Shown: one piece after another, positions 11,935 through 21,837 of the stretch
Numbering within the stretch: position 1 is the stretch's first letter
Layout of the letters: every line of letters starts with the position of its first letter
Assembly: GCF_008831285.2 (NCBI RefSeq)
Contig: NW_022204507.1
Coordinates: forward strand, 4,918,174 to 4,982,173
Direction of reading: 5' to 3'
Length of the DNA: 64,000 bases
Source: Nymphaea colorata
Taxonomy: Eukaryota; Streptophyta; Magnoliopsida; Nymphaeales; Nymphaeaceae
Position numbers and translations under genes: made by a program
Notes under the pieces: model-generated
What the model saw: only the letters and a program-made list of their open reading frames with translations
Told to the model about the DNA's origin: nothing
Database searches by the model: none

Positions 11935-12365
11935 CTGGGCTACACATGCATGAGTCAAGTCAAGCTCCAGTTGGGTCAGCCCAAGCTTGACTTCACTCAA
12001 AAAACTTGAGTTCGAACTCGACCCAAGCTCCAAAACAAGCTCGAGCTCGACTTGATGATACAACATCGGGCACAAACTCCACTCATTTAACTTGTTTATA
12101 TTAAACATGTCATGTTTCACTTAACTTGTCTAACTCGTTTAGTTTTTACTTGTTCAATATTTTTTTTCACATTATAGTTCAATATTCATTGTAGAGTCGA
12201 GCCGAGTTGAGTTTTTACAACTCGAACTCGACTCGTTTAACATTTTGAGCATACATTTGACCTCGAGCTCAACTCGTTTATAAATAAGTAGAGTTCGAGT
12301 TGAGCTTCAATGAGTGTGTTCGATCGAATCGAGTTTGAGCTGGCTCAGCTTGTTGTGCAGCCCTA
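11935..12365. mobile_element. Non-autonomous hAT-like element with GAGCTCGA-rich interior
   Basis: Ends are inverted: CTGGGCTACACA on the left and the complement of TAGGGCTGCACA on the right. It is flanked by an imperfect 8-bp target duplication, AGTGGACC (11927-11934) and TGTGGACC (12366-12373). The interior is a degenerate string of CTCGAGCTCGACTC-type words, a pattern widespread in plant genomes. It has no coding capacity. An 8-bp duplication and (C/T)AGGG ends fit the hAT superfamily. It interrupts block A at the point where similarity to 36.59 kb ends. Confidence 0.7.
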
Positions 12366-12431
12366 TGTGGACCTCTCTTTAGACATATAATATTAATATA
12401 CTTGTGGATCCGGTATTTGGTGATGCACCGT

Positions 12432-12935
12432 GACCCCTTTCAGAATAGAATTTGTTGAAAACCAACTATATCTTTTCACCCCTAGCCACAAGTCATCCCC
12501 GTATTTTGCCACATACATGGGTTCGGTCCTCCAAGGCCTGCTAGAGCTCTCTCCAACCTGCTCATGGCTAGATTGATTGGCTTCGGGTCAAATAGGAACA
12601 ACTATCATCTGCAACCTCTGGAAAATGCCTAAACTTAATGTCTTAAGCCGTTGTTCCCAAAAGGTACACCGTTAGAGTAGTGCACCCACCGGCTCTAAGC
12701 TCCGTTCCTTCGACTGATTGTTCACATCGGATTTGAGGATCTCTATTGTACTGACCTCCCCACCCACCAAAGTGAGGCGGTGCTGTGCAGCTGAGCTGAC
12801 CCTTCAAGGCTGCAAAGGATGTACACACACTAATTGACAAGGTAGAGCGCGGGCGTGGGCGTGGGTAAAGCCAGGACTCCAAGGGCATTGTCTCCCAAGT
12901 ATTGAATTTGTCGTGGCACTGAACGGGCCCAATGG
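12432..12935 (-). pseudogene. rrn26: Nuclear insertion of mitochondrial 26S rRNA fragment (NUMT)
   Basis: On the minus strand this GC-richer island reads as an organellar large-subunit rRNA. It contains the universal GGAGGACCGAACC and GGATGACTTGTGGCTAGGGG segments (about 12540-12477), the A-loop-side stretch GATATAGTTGGTTTTC, and upstream AGCCATGAGCAGGTTG and TATTTGACCCGAAGCCA. Wording such as GTGGCAAAATACGGGGATG resembles plant mitochondrial 26S more than plastid 23S, as I recall those genes. It is a fragment of a roughly 3.4-kb gene and has substitutions in positions that are normally invariant. It is therefore a dead nuclear copy, not a functional rRNA. The higher-coordinate end (12720-12935) is less certain. 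Confidence 0.8.
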
Positions 12936-12939
12936 AAAA

Positions 12940-14214
12940 TCAGTGACTTATTTATCAATGGGTTTAAGAAGCTGGAGCGGTGGTAGCCATTAAAATGAAG
13001 GGATAATTCACAAAATTACTCATCTCAATCTAAATTATTTGCAAAGGAGGAGAAAAATAAAATGGATAATTTTCAATAAAAGGGCAACTGTGTAAATTAT
13101 TCCTTATAATTTTAGTGACTTCCATGCAGAAGCAACTCATTGAAATTTCATCACAAAAGTTGAGAGCACGTTTCTTAATTTTTAAGAGTTGACTGGTGAT
13201 TTACTATTTTGCCAAAAATCGAGCCACTTTTTATAATTTTGTGAAGGATTGCGGAAATATTTCAGTACGTTCAGTCCAGATGTGCTAGTGTTTTAATGGC
13301 GCACTACAAAAAAAGGTGTTATGAAAAATAGTTTTTTAAGATTTATTTTTAATTAGCTTTGCAAGACAGATTTGTATGTTTGGATATATAATCAAAACAG
13401 TTTTTTGTTTTTAATTAATTTGGTTAAAATATTTTCTTCCACAAATAATTTTTCGTAAAACTTGCACTTCTTATCATCCAAACTCTTACGAAACAGTGCC
13501 TTAGAAGGAAGAATCATTTTTTACCTCAAAAAATGAGTTTTGCCACCCAAACAACTTTAAGAGTGCGTCACTGTGAATATGAAATATTAATCCTCTGAGG
13601 GAGGAAATTAAGAGGACACTCTTGGAAAATGATCCAGACACAAAAAATTATATGTTAAAGTTTTTTGACTTGGGATGCGAGAGAAAAGTCGATGGATGGA
13701 ATATGCCATGGGAAAACAAAATGTTCAACCAATAGACATACAAAACCATCTGATTGAAACTAGTGTTTTTCAGCAATTATTTGTAAAACCTGACTAATTA
13801 AATGCATGTGCATTGCTGAGAAAGCTAAACAATCAAAATTAAATTACAGATATATGCCGAAAGAAAATATATAAAATGGTTGCACAGATGTCATCAGTGA
13901 TAACCATTAAAAAATGCATGAAGAACCACTAAAAAATGCAGGGTGGCTTCTATGCGAATGCAGGTTTATGGTCATACTTTCAGATATAGGTTTATTTTTC
14001 GAAAGACTTTGACACTCTCCCCCTGTCGGATCTCTCTCTCTCAGAGAACATTGAAGTAGCGGTGTCATTTAGATCTACATCTTTTCTTCCACGTCAAAGA
14101 AAACAAAGTGGGTGATCTGTGAATGGTTGGCAGATGCCAAAAGAAAATCAATGTATATTGTAGAGTTTGTTATTAGTTAAGGGTGAGCATTCGTTCAGGT
14201 ACACTATTTCTCTC

Positions 14215-14215
<1 letters not shown>
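12940..14215. other. Unassigned AT-rich sequence
   Basis: No gene or element ends recognised. A stretch at about 13300-13600 with AAAAAACAGTTTTTT-type words could be an old MITE, but I could not find matching ends. Confidence 0.4.

Positions 14216-14219
<4 letters not shown>

Positions 14220-14279
<60 letters not shown>
14220..14279. repeat. Compound microsatellite (CT)n then (AT)n
   Basis: About 14 CT units (14220-14248) run straight into about 15 AT units (14250-14279). Confidence 0.95.
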
Positions 14280-14281
<2 letters not shown>

Positions 14282-15307
14282 CTCTTTGAGCATCGTCTTC
14301 CTTAGTGAGATGGTTGATGGAAAATCATCACTTCCAATGTCTGGATGGACAATCCACCATCGGCAAGAATGAGTGTTCTTGTGGTGACTATCACCTATGG
14401 CAACAAGTACATATTTTCTTTTCTAATGTCATTGCAAACCCCTATGACTGCTGAGGGTTTGCCAATGTCTATGGATTTCCTTTTTTTTTTTTTTTGGTAC
14501 ATTGTCAGAATTGGACCAAATATGCCTTAAACTGTGAAGCTGTCTATCAGACCCGGCTCAATTACTTCCAAATACTGTGAAGCTCGAACTTGGCTCGAGT
14601 TCTAAAAACTTGAATTTGGCTCAAGCAGTTCGTGGAGGATTGGCTTGAGCTTATTTGGAAAGACAAAGGCAGTATGGATTCATATATTTTCAATTACCAT
14701 GAACTAGGAGAAGATCATTTTCTCATTACTTGTTTTCTTTAAGAGAATATAGTTCTCTTCTAAACAAAGTCATTACCAAACAGGCAAGAACGTACATTTT
14801 AGAACGAAAATACAACATGACATTAACAACCTTTAACAATTGAAAAACCACGATTCTGTGGTTGTTTGTACAACTAGAATGAAAGAAAGGAGAGAATTAG
14901 CAAAAAAAAATGAAAACAACGATACTGAAAAAATTAAAACATTAATCAGAAGGAAGCTATATACATTTCTATTTCATTTGGAAGATTGAGACTGCACTGG
15001 CTTATTTTCTTCTGTGAATGACATAACCGTGCCCAATTTGATTAATGGTTGACATTTTGAGTAATTTGATTCAATTGTCTAAGCGTTCTGTGCTCCATTC
15101 TTGCCCTTCTTTGACATTTAATTAATTGCAAGAAAAAGAATGGCTACCCTAACTTTGAATGTCGCCAATTTTTGGTGAAGAATTCAACATCAGGAGCCAA
15201 ACCGAGAATTGTGCTTAATAAGAACTCAGTTAAATGTTCATAATTTTCTCCGACTGAAAGCAAGACAATCGATGAAAAGCTACTCATTTTAAACAGCAGA
15301 AAAGAAC
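14280..15307. other. Unassigned sequence with a short hAT-type GCTCGA patch
   Basis: Near 14555-14655 words such as GCTCGAACTTGGCTCGAG recall the interior of the hAT-like element at 11.9 kb, but no ends are visible. The remainder shows nothing. Confidence 0.4.
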
Positions 15308-15315
15308 AGTTCAAC

Positions 15316-15493
15316 CAGTGGCAGAGCCAGAATTTTTTGGCTATGGGCACTATTATAGAAATTCTCATTTTTGAAGGTGCACAACATATATAAATAAGTA
15401 AATAATTGTAAGAAATTTATGTAAAATTAAATAAAAATTTTGCTGTTGGCATGGGAAACTGCCCATGCCGGCATATATGTAGATCCGTTACTG
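15316..15493. mobile_element. Small hAT-type MITE with target duplication
   Basis: A 178-bp element with ends CAGTGGCAGAGCC and, inverted, CAGTAACGGATCT. The CAGTGGCGGATCC-like terminus is common in plant MITEs. Flanks are AGTTCAAC (15308-15315) and CGTTCAAC (15494-15501), an 8-bp duplication with one mismatch, as expected for hAT insertion. The interior is AT-rich with no coding capacity. It sits inside block A and is absent from the paralogous position in block B. Confidence 0.8.
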
Positions 15494-15559
15494 CGTTCAA
15501 CAGCCTTGAACCCAGGGATGAGGGAAAGGGTGTGAGGTTTCAACCTCTTATCGAATTAC

Positions 15560-16300
15560 CAAAAAGGGAAGAAAAGAAAAAGGAGAGCTTGTGTGAGAAC
15601 TAGAAGTTAAATGATGAGAATTTACCTTGTGGGCCCCTCTTTGATGATGATTAAGCTTCTCCATAGATTTACCTCCACCTCCATGGATACGTCCAAGAAG
15701 ATGCAGCCTTATTATCTTTTATGAAAAGCCTCTAATTGGTGGTGAGCAGTCGAATTTCTTCTGATGGGGAACAACAGAAAATGAAACTCAGGAGATGTAC
15801 ACATACATATGAACTGATAAGATGTTTCCTCTTTAAATTCCAAAAATTCCTTCGCTGAAGTACAGTAACAGTTTAAATTTTGAACTTTTAGGACTCGCAG
15901 GGCAAACAAAAGACTATGTAATTATTTCATAAATATAAATATGCACGAAACAGTCCTACATCTACTTCTGCCCCTGCCTTCAGACCATAAGGTGGAGAAA
16001 CATCCAAAAGAAGCTGGCCGCCTTAGGAACAAGGCCTTAGATGAGCAGGCAGCCATGACTTTCTTCCTTCCTTTGCCACCAAGGTTCAGGATGAAGGGAT
16101 TGAGAAACAGCGTTGCGGACATATGAGGTAATTTGCATGAAGCATACCTTCAAAGATGTTAGCTATTGATCACTTGCCGCCCGTTTCTTTCCTTCTGCAT
16201 ATTTGTCATCTGCTAACACGCCTGAGCTATACTCCAAGAAAATGCAGCAGACTCGTAGGAGCCAGTGTGAAGGGAAGCATTGATGCAGTGAGGGCCAACG
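15560..16300. repeat. Block A, part 3: diverged paralogue of 53.58-54.6 kb
   Basis: Matches the end of block B: AAGTTAAATGATGAGAATTTACC near 15605 against AAGTTAAATTATGGAAATTTACG near 53625; CATAGATTTACC against CATGAATTTACC; GCAGCCTTATTATC against GCAGCCTGATATTTCC; CTTTGCCACCAAGGTTC near 16074 against CTTCTGCCTCCAAGGTCC near 54325; and TTTCTTTCCTTCTGCAT in both (near 16184 and 54500). Two facing minus-strand frames share a pattern NSTA.HQL...GC.F......E.EVN.W. This hints at an old coding exon, but I recognise no family and both copies are broken. Confidence 0.6.
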
Positions 16301-18940
16301 GCCGAGAACCACCAGAACCGGTAGAAGAACTTGAGGAGGCAGCCATGAGATCACACGCTGATACCAAGCAGCAGCAAAAAAATGAAAAGACACGAGTAAT
16401 GGAATGGCTCGTGCACAAGGAAAATTTCCCTAAGGAATTTGGTGAGGCTATACCAGGATGAGCTTTGACGTTTTAAAAATAAGCTCAAATACCATAGTAG
16501 AGCAAGAGAGAAAAGGAAAGATAGGTAGGCGATACAAATTATAGAGGTTCGGTCATTTGACCTACATCCTCTCCCTCATACCAATTTTTCATGTATTTTC
16601 GTATGAGGTTCCATTTTCTTTTATATGTATACAGTTCTCAACGTGACACTTATTTTTCTTAAGAAAAAAATTTTCAACAGTGTATTTTCATTCAAATCTG
16701 ATTTTTCATGAACGTTGGATTCATGCCCACTTGCTTCTTCTCTCTCTCTCTCTCTCCCTTTTCTTTTTCCCTTTATTTTGTCCGATTATCTCATCCGGTG
16801 CGGGATTAGATACTCCTTCCATTTCTGAAAATCTGAACGTTAAGCATGTATCGACACGAGGGAGATTCAAGTGCATGCACACGTTCGTGCAAGCAACAAA
16901 AATTAGTCTTTTAATATTTTAGAAAATTTTTATAATGGTCTGTACATTTTAATCTTTTAGTATTTTTATAATTCCTTTTTTGCCCTTTAAAAGTCTTCTT
17001 TAAAACAAACTTCATGTGCAAGGAATCTTGCAACTTGAACCAGCAACCTGCCACCTACTGTAATAGTTGGATGGTTGTAATTTAAATTTAATAACTTGGA
17101 AGCTAACTGCACTTTCTGAAAGAGACATGGAATAGATGGATCCATTTTTGGTTATGAAAAGCATTTATCTGCTTTGACTTTTAAGAAGAGGGTCCTTGTT
17201 ATTTTCTTTGAACCCATGAACTATGCATGAACGGTTAATGTATAAAAACAAGACCGCCGGTACAGATATCCATGATCAAGGATATTCATTCAACCCTTTT
17301 TTGGGTCTTCTCTATAACAAATGCCTTTTTGGTGACATTAAGCTCGTTAGTCTTGTCAAGTTGTTGCATAGCTAATAGTTAATCTATAGCTAGCTTCAAC
17401 TATTGTCATGCCAATTAGTCATCTGGTCATCCTGGTGTGTTTGGTAGTTTCGGATCTTATATCTAACGTTGATCTGAAATCCTTTTTTTTTCTTTAATGG
17501 GACCCATAAACAAACAATATATTTCAGATCCACAGAAAAATGAGGATTTGAGATTATTAATATATGGCCAAAACCTCAGATTTGAACTTTGATGGAAGCA
17601 TAAGCCATGGATTGGCAATGAACTAAGATGCTTCGTAAATCTTTTGAAGAATTCAACCTAGAAAAAAAAAATCAAAACGGGAATGAATTTATGGTGCCTT
17701 TTAATTAATTGGAGGAAGACTTCATTTTACTTCGAAACGGGAACGAAAATTGCTTTTCTTGTTTCTTGGTGAATGATATGGCAACGATCTGAGCAAGACT
17801 TGATCTAAGACATTCAAATTTTGACAACTTTTCCCAGTCTCCTCTTACGACCTCCTCACTACTCGGTAAAAAGATTCAGACATGTTTTCTGTAATTTTAG
17901 AGATACAAAAAAAATGTAGCAGAAATTATGAGAAATAATATGAAATGTTATGGCATATTTATAGAAAAGGATATTGACATCATTGGGAGTTTCTGTTTAG
18001 GATCCAATTTTCTTGGGCATAATTCGAGAAACAAGCGTCATTTTTGTGTAAGGTTTTACATGTGATTAAAAGTCATCTCTTAACAAGTGAAACTTTAAAC
18101 ACTAAAGTTTTTATCTGCCTATGCAAATTACAGTTAACTCTCTATATATACTGAAACATATTCTCAAGGGTATAGCATATCCTGCTCAGGTCCACATGCA
18201 ATCTATGACCACAAAAAGGCTGCGGGAATGGAGGGGCCTTTAGGGTATCTTCTGGTGGTGGAATGTTAATCTCCTTCTCACCCGAAGTACATCAGCTTTA
18301 AGATCCTGAAATTCGAAAGGGTAAAGAATATTTTTCAATTAAAAGCAAAACATAAACCACTAAGACACGTCAATAGTATATTTGTGTGCATGCCCACATA
18401 TGACAGTACTCTTAAACACTTCGATGGTCTAACAATGGATGGGAGTCCTGGAATTCATGTGCAACTCTGCCTATTTTAAATGTGGTGTTCAAATAAATAA
18501 AATGTGAATCTATCTTTTGCAGATCTGTTAAATATTGATCACATATATATTAAATGTAGAACTGCTTACTATAGACTGAATTTTGGTGGCGAAGGGTAGT
18601 TCCATTGTTACACCATTTATTATGACATTTAATACTATATAAGTGTAGAAAACTGTGGCTTAATCTGATGTACTATAATTTCTTGAACATTTTTAAGTAT
18701 TAACATTAAAATAGTAACTTTAACAAAAAGGTGATCGCGCGACAGATGAGAGAGTGTGTATAAGATGTTCAAATGGGTGCTATATGTATTTTATTTTACA
18801 ACTAAAATTGGAAACTTAGTTTAAGTGGATGGCTTTAAACTGAAGGATGAAACTTTCATAACGCTTAAGAAGTTACAATTAAATGCAAAGTTAAGACGGT
18901 TTTGGAAAATAATCTCAAAATACAAGGGTCGTTGCTGAGA
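16301..18940. other. Unassigned sequence with a (CT)n run
   Basis: Contains a (CT)n tract at about 16737-16757 and a 10-bp inverted repeat (GATCTGAAAT at 17471-17480, its complement at 17521-17530) that may mark a decayed MITE. An open plus-strand frame ending at 16461 has charged, coding-like composition in its last 60 codons but no recognisable domain. No gene is supported. Confidence 0.4.
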
Positions 18941-18974
18941 AAGTATCAAAGGATAACATACTGGGTTGGCTTAA

Positions 18975-19100
18975 TTAAATAACAAAAAGAATAATAAAAA
19001 TAACAACAACAATAATAATAATAACAACAATACCATGAAAAACAAGATTTAATGAAAACAGAGAACCAAAAACAAAAAAGAACAACAATAGCAGACAAAG
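18975..19100. repeat. Low-complexity AAT/AAC-rich tract
   Basis: Degenerate run of AATAAC, AACAAC and AATAAT triplets. A minus-strand Tyr/Cys/Phe-rich frame across it is an artefact of composition. Confidence 0.85.
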
Positions 19101-19363
19101 TAGGAGAAGAATGAACGCGAGTGTGACCGAGCAATAAGTCATGTGAAGATGACGTGGATGTAGCTTCTTATGTGATGATGTATGCTGCCATTTGTCGGTG
19201 GAAATAATACCTCACCAATGGCTGTGCGACGTCATCTGACATCTTTATCTCCCATATTTTTCGTCGCCATTTTCTATTTCCTTGTGGATATTTAATTTGT
19301 CAAGCTTCTGGAGATCCATGCAGTTCTTCGTTCTATTAGTCTTTGGTGGGGAGGATGAGTTAT

Positions 19364-19690
19364 TAGGGATTTCAATGAATCAGATTCAGATCAAATATCA
19401 GATTAAGTTTCTTTACATAAACCAGATATGAAAAACAGAGAAATTTGATATCCAAATAAAGATCAGATTGGATTCGGTATTAAAAATTGGCATCCGATTG
19501 AATTCGGATTCAGACTCAGTATCAAATAGACACCCAACAGGATACCAGAAAAAAAAAGATAATGGATATCTAAACCCAAGTTACATATCCAGATCTAAAT
19601 GATATATTTTATTCTACATTATTCCAACTTTATAATCTGAATCAAAATTTGAATTCCCAATTTTAAATTAATATCAACTGAATCTGAAAC
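19364..19690. mobile_element. Truncated hAT-type MITE, same family as at 30.1 kb
   Basis: Begins TAGGGATTTCAAT, identical to the left end of the MITE at 30083. It carries the same GATTCGGAT / GATATCCAATT-type interior words. The right end (complement of TAGGGATGCCAA) is not found, so this copy looks truncated or too decayed to close; the right coordinate is approximate. Confidence 0.6.
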
Positions 19691-20328
19691 CAATGCAAAC
19701 TTGGTCGACCACTTGACGAGGTTTAGGCCTCCTCCAGATCCACTCCAAGTGACATTTTGTTCATTAGCCTTCTTGCTTTTATAGCTGCATTTTTTCTTCA
19801 ACACCCATGACATCTGGTTACGTGTATGGTGCATAGCCTTTAAGAAAATGACAAGTGCCCCCTGCCCACTTGTACTAGCTCCTTAGCCTACTTTTGCATC
19901 CAAGATAGCCTACGCACAAGCCTAGGCATATAACCAGCTTTGAACATCAACCCATGTCATTGATACTATACTAAACACATGAGAGAGTGAGAGTGCTTCT
20001 CAGTTATGGAAACAGGGATGAGGAGCACATGAAGAAGGGGTAAAGAGTTTATTCCCTCTCTTAAGTGTAAAGTGTGTCGCAGGCCTCCTCATGAGCTTGT
20101 TGTTGCCAACTCCACCATCATCAATTCATCGTTGTCCTCTCAAGAGATTTAGTGGAGAAAGTATGACTTAGCAATTTCCAACCTTAGGAGACTATGAAGC
20201 TCAAATGAAAGAACGTTAGGGCATTCTGCCTCTTGGGATCTGTTATGGAAAATGAAAACGAATTCTTAAAGCTGTGTTATATTAACTTTGTTTTTTACAC
20301 CTATTGTAAAGCTGTCAAATTGAATCAT
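19691..20328. other. Unassigned sequence
   Basis: No element ends, coding frame or RNA signal recognised in this stretch. Confidence 0.4.
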
Positions 20329-21018
20329 GGTATTCCTTGCCACACATGTGAAATTCTATAGGAGGTTGAAGGCATTATTTTGTTGCAACAGAAAATATTC
20401 TTTTACGCCTGTAAAAAAATTGATTATGTACAGAAAGAGTATGAATATGTGAAAGGAAGAAGAGCACGATGCTTTGTTCCATCCATTCCCAGCCTCCATG
20501 GTGATGCCCTGTTGATTCCGTGGCAGCCCTGATTTTCTCTTGTGCGTCATCTGAAACTCGCAAGATTGCAAGGGAGGAAAGGAGTGGTGGCGGATGAGGA
20601 GTGTCGGGCTTGTGATGATGCACAACAGGTTGATGCATTATTTTGAGGGGCCAAAAAAGACAATGATCTATTGGTATTCCTTGCCACGCATGTGAAATTC
20701 TATAGGAGGTTGAAGGCATGATTTTGTTGTAACAGAAAATATTCTTTTACGCCTGTAAAAAAATTGATTATGTACAGAAAGAGTATGAATATGTGAAAGG
20801 AAGAAGAGCACGATGCTCTGTTCCATCCATTCCCAGTCTCCTTGGTGATGCCCTGTTGATTCCGTGGCAGCCCTGATTTTCTCTTGTGCGTCATCTGAAA
20901 CTCACAAGATATTGGAAGGGGAGGAAAGGAGTGGTGGCGGACGAGGAGTGTCAGGCTTGTGATGATGCTCAACAGGTTGATGCATTATTTGAGGGGCCAA
21001 AAAAGACAATGATCTATT
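20329..21018. repeat. Direct tandem duplication, two units of about 345 bp
   Basis: Unit 1 (20329-20672) and unit 2 (20673-21018) both start GGTATTCCTTGCCAC and end CAATGATCTATT, with only scattered substitutions and small indels between them. On the minus strand each unit carries an 89-90 codon frame, an acceptor-like TTTTTTTACAG and a short terminal frame ending FNLL. I recognise no protein family. The duplication is older than trivially recent, since several differences have accumulated. Confidence 0.9.
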
Positions 21019-21837
21019 TTTCTATACCTCGTCTTTTCCCAAAAGTTCTTTATATGGCTATATTTCTTCGCACTGGTACAAATTGTTCCAAAAAAATGTG
21101 AAATTGGGCGCTTCAATTTGGTTGTTAATTCTGTTGGATAGTTGCCCTGAGCCCTATCCTTGATCTGATAACTGCAAGCCGGATTAAATTGAAGAACAGA
21201 TTTCCAAAATAAAAGATTTCATTAAAACGAAATTCAAAATTTATTTTGTTACCACTTATGAACCTGCCAAAAATATTCTCTGGCAATAACCGCCGCTGGG
21301 ATTCAGGAAACCCTGGGAGGCAGACTATAAAGTCTCAGCTTATGTTCATCTGAAGGTTGATCAATAGATTAACTTTGTGACGCCTCCCAAAATGATGTAG
21401 TTCGCTACAAAAGTACTGTTCTTGCTTAAACGAGCCTTGAGTCTGTCCATTTTATACCTGTCACAGGATACTTTGCTCAAGGTTCAGTGTCGAGCACAAG
21501 CTAGGTCTTGGTTTGTTGAGTGGAGTTTGAACTGACCCTTTAAAGCACAATAGCTTGAGCATGACAAGACGAGCAGAGTTGGGCTCTAGCTCGCTTGTGT
21601 ATAACCACAACTATAATATATGGTATTGGCAATGGCTTTTACCATAGCCAATAGTCATAATGCAGTTGCCAATAAACTTATTGGCAAATACTCTTGCCCT
21701 AGCACATAGCTAAGGTTGCCCTTGCCCTTTACAGCACGGGGAAAAGTCTTTTGTTAGCCCAAGGGTCACTGCCAATAGCATCATTGGTAACAACTCATTG
21801 AGTTACTGACAATGGTAGAAATCATTGCTAGAAGTTC
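21019..21837. other. Unassigned sequence with hAT-type and palindromic patches
   Basis: GCTCGA/GAGC-type words near 21480-21600 recall the hAT-like element at 11.9 kb. A perfect hairpin TGCCAATAA-AC-TTATTGGCA lies near 21667-21686, with more TTGGCAA words around it, perhaps the remains of a TIR element. No coding region. Confidence 0.45.

Noticed and set aside
12643-12888. 81-codon minus-strand frame in a GC-rich island
   Set aside because: The island reads as mitochondrial large-subunit rRNA; the frame is incidental.
16156-16461. 101-codon plus-strand frame with charged, gene-like composition
   Set aside because: No known domain, no matching frame over its second half in the paralogous block, and no splice context that I can support.
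18240-18305. Possible minus-strand terminal exon: acceptor-like TTTCAG, then 21 codons (DLKADVLRVRRRL...) and a stop
   Set aside because: Coding-like but only 66 bp long, with no recognised family and no convincing upstream exons. Transcript reads would be needed to claim it.
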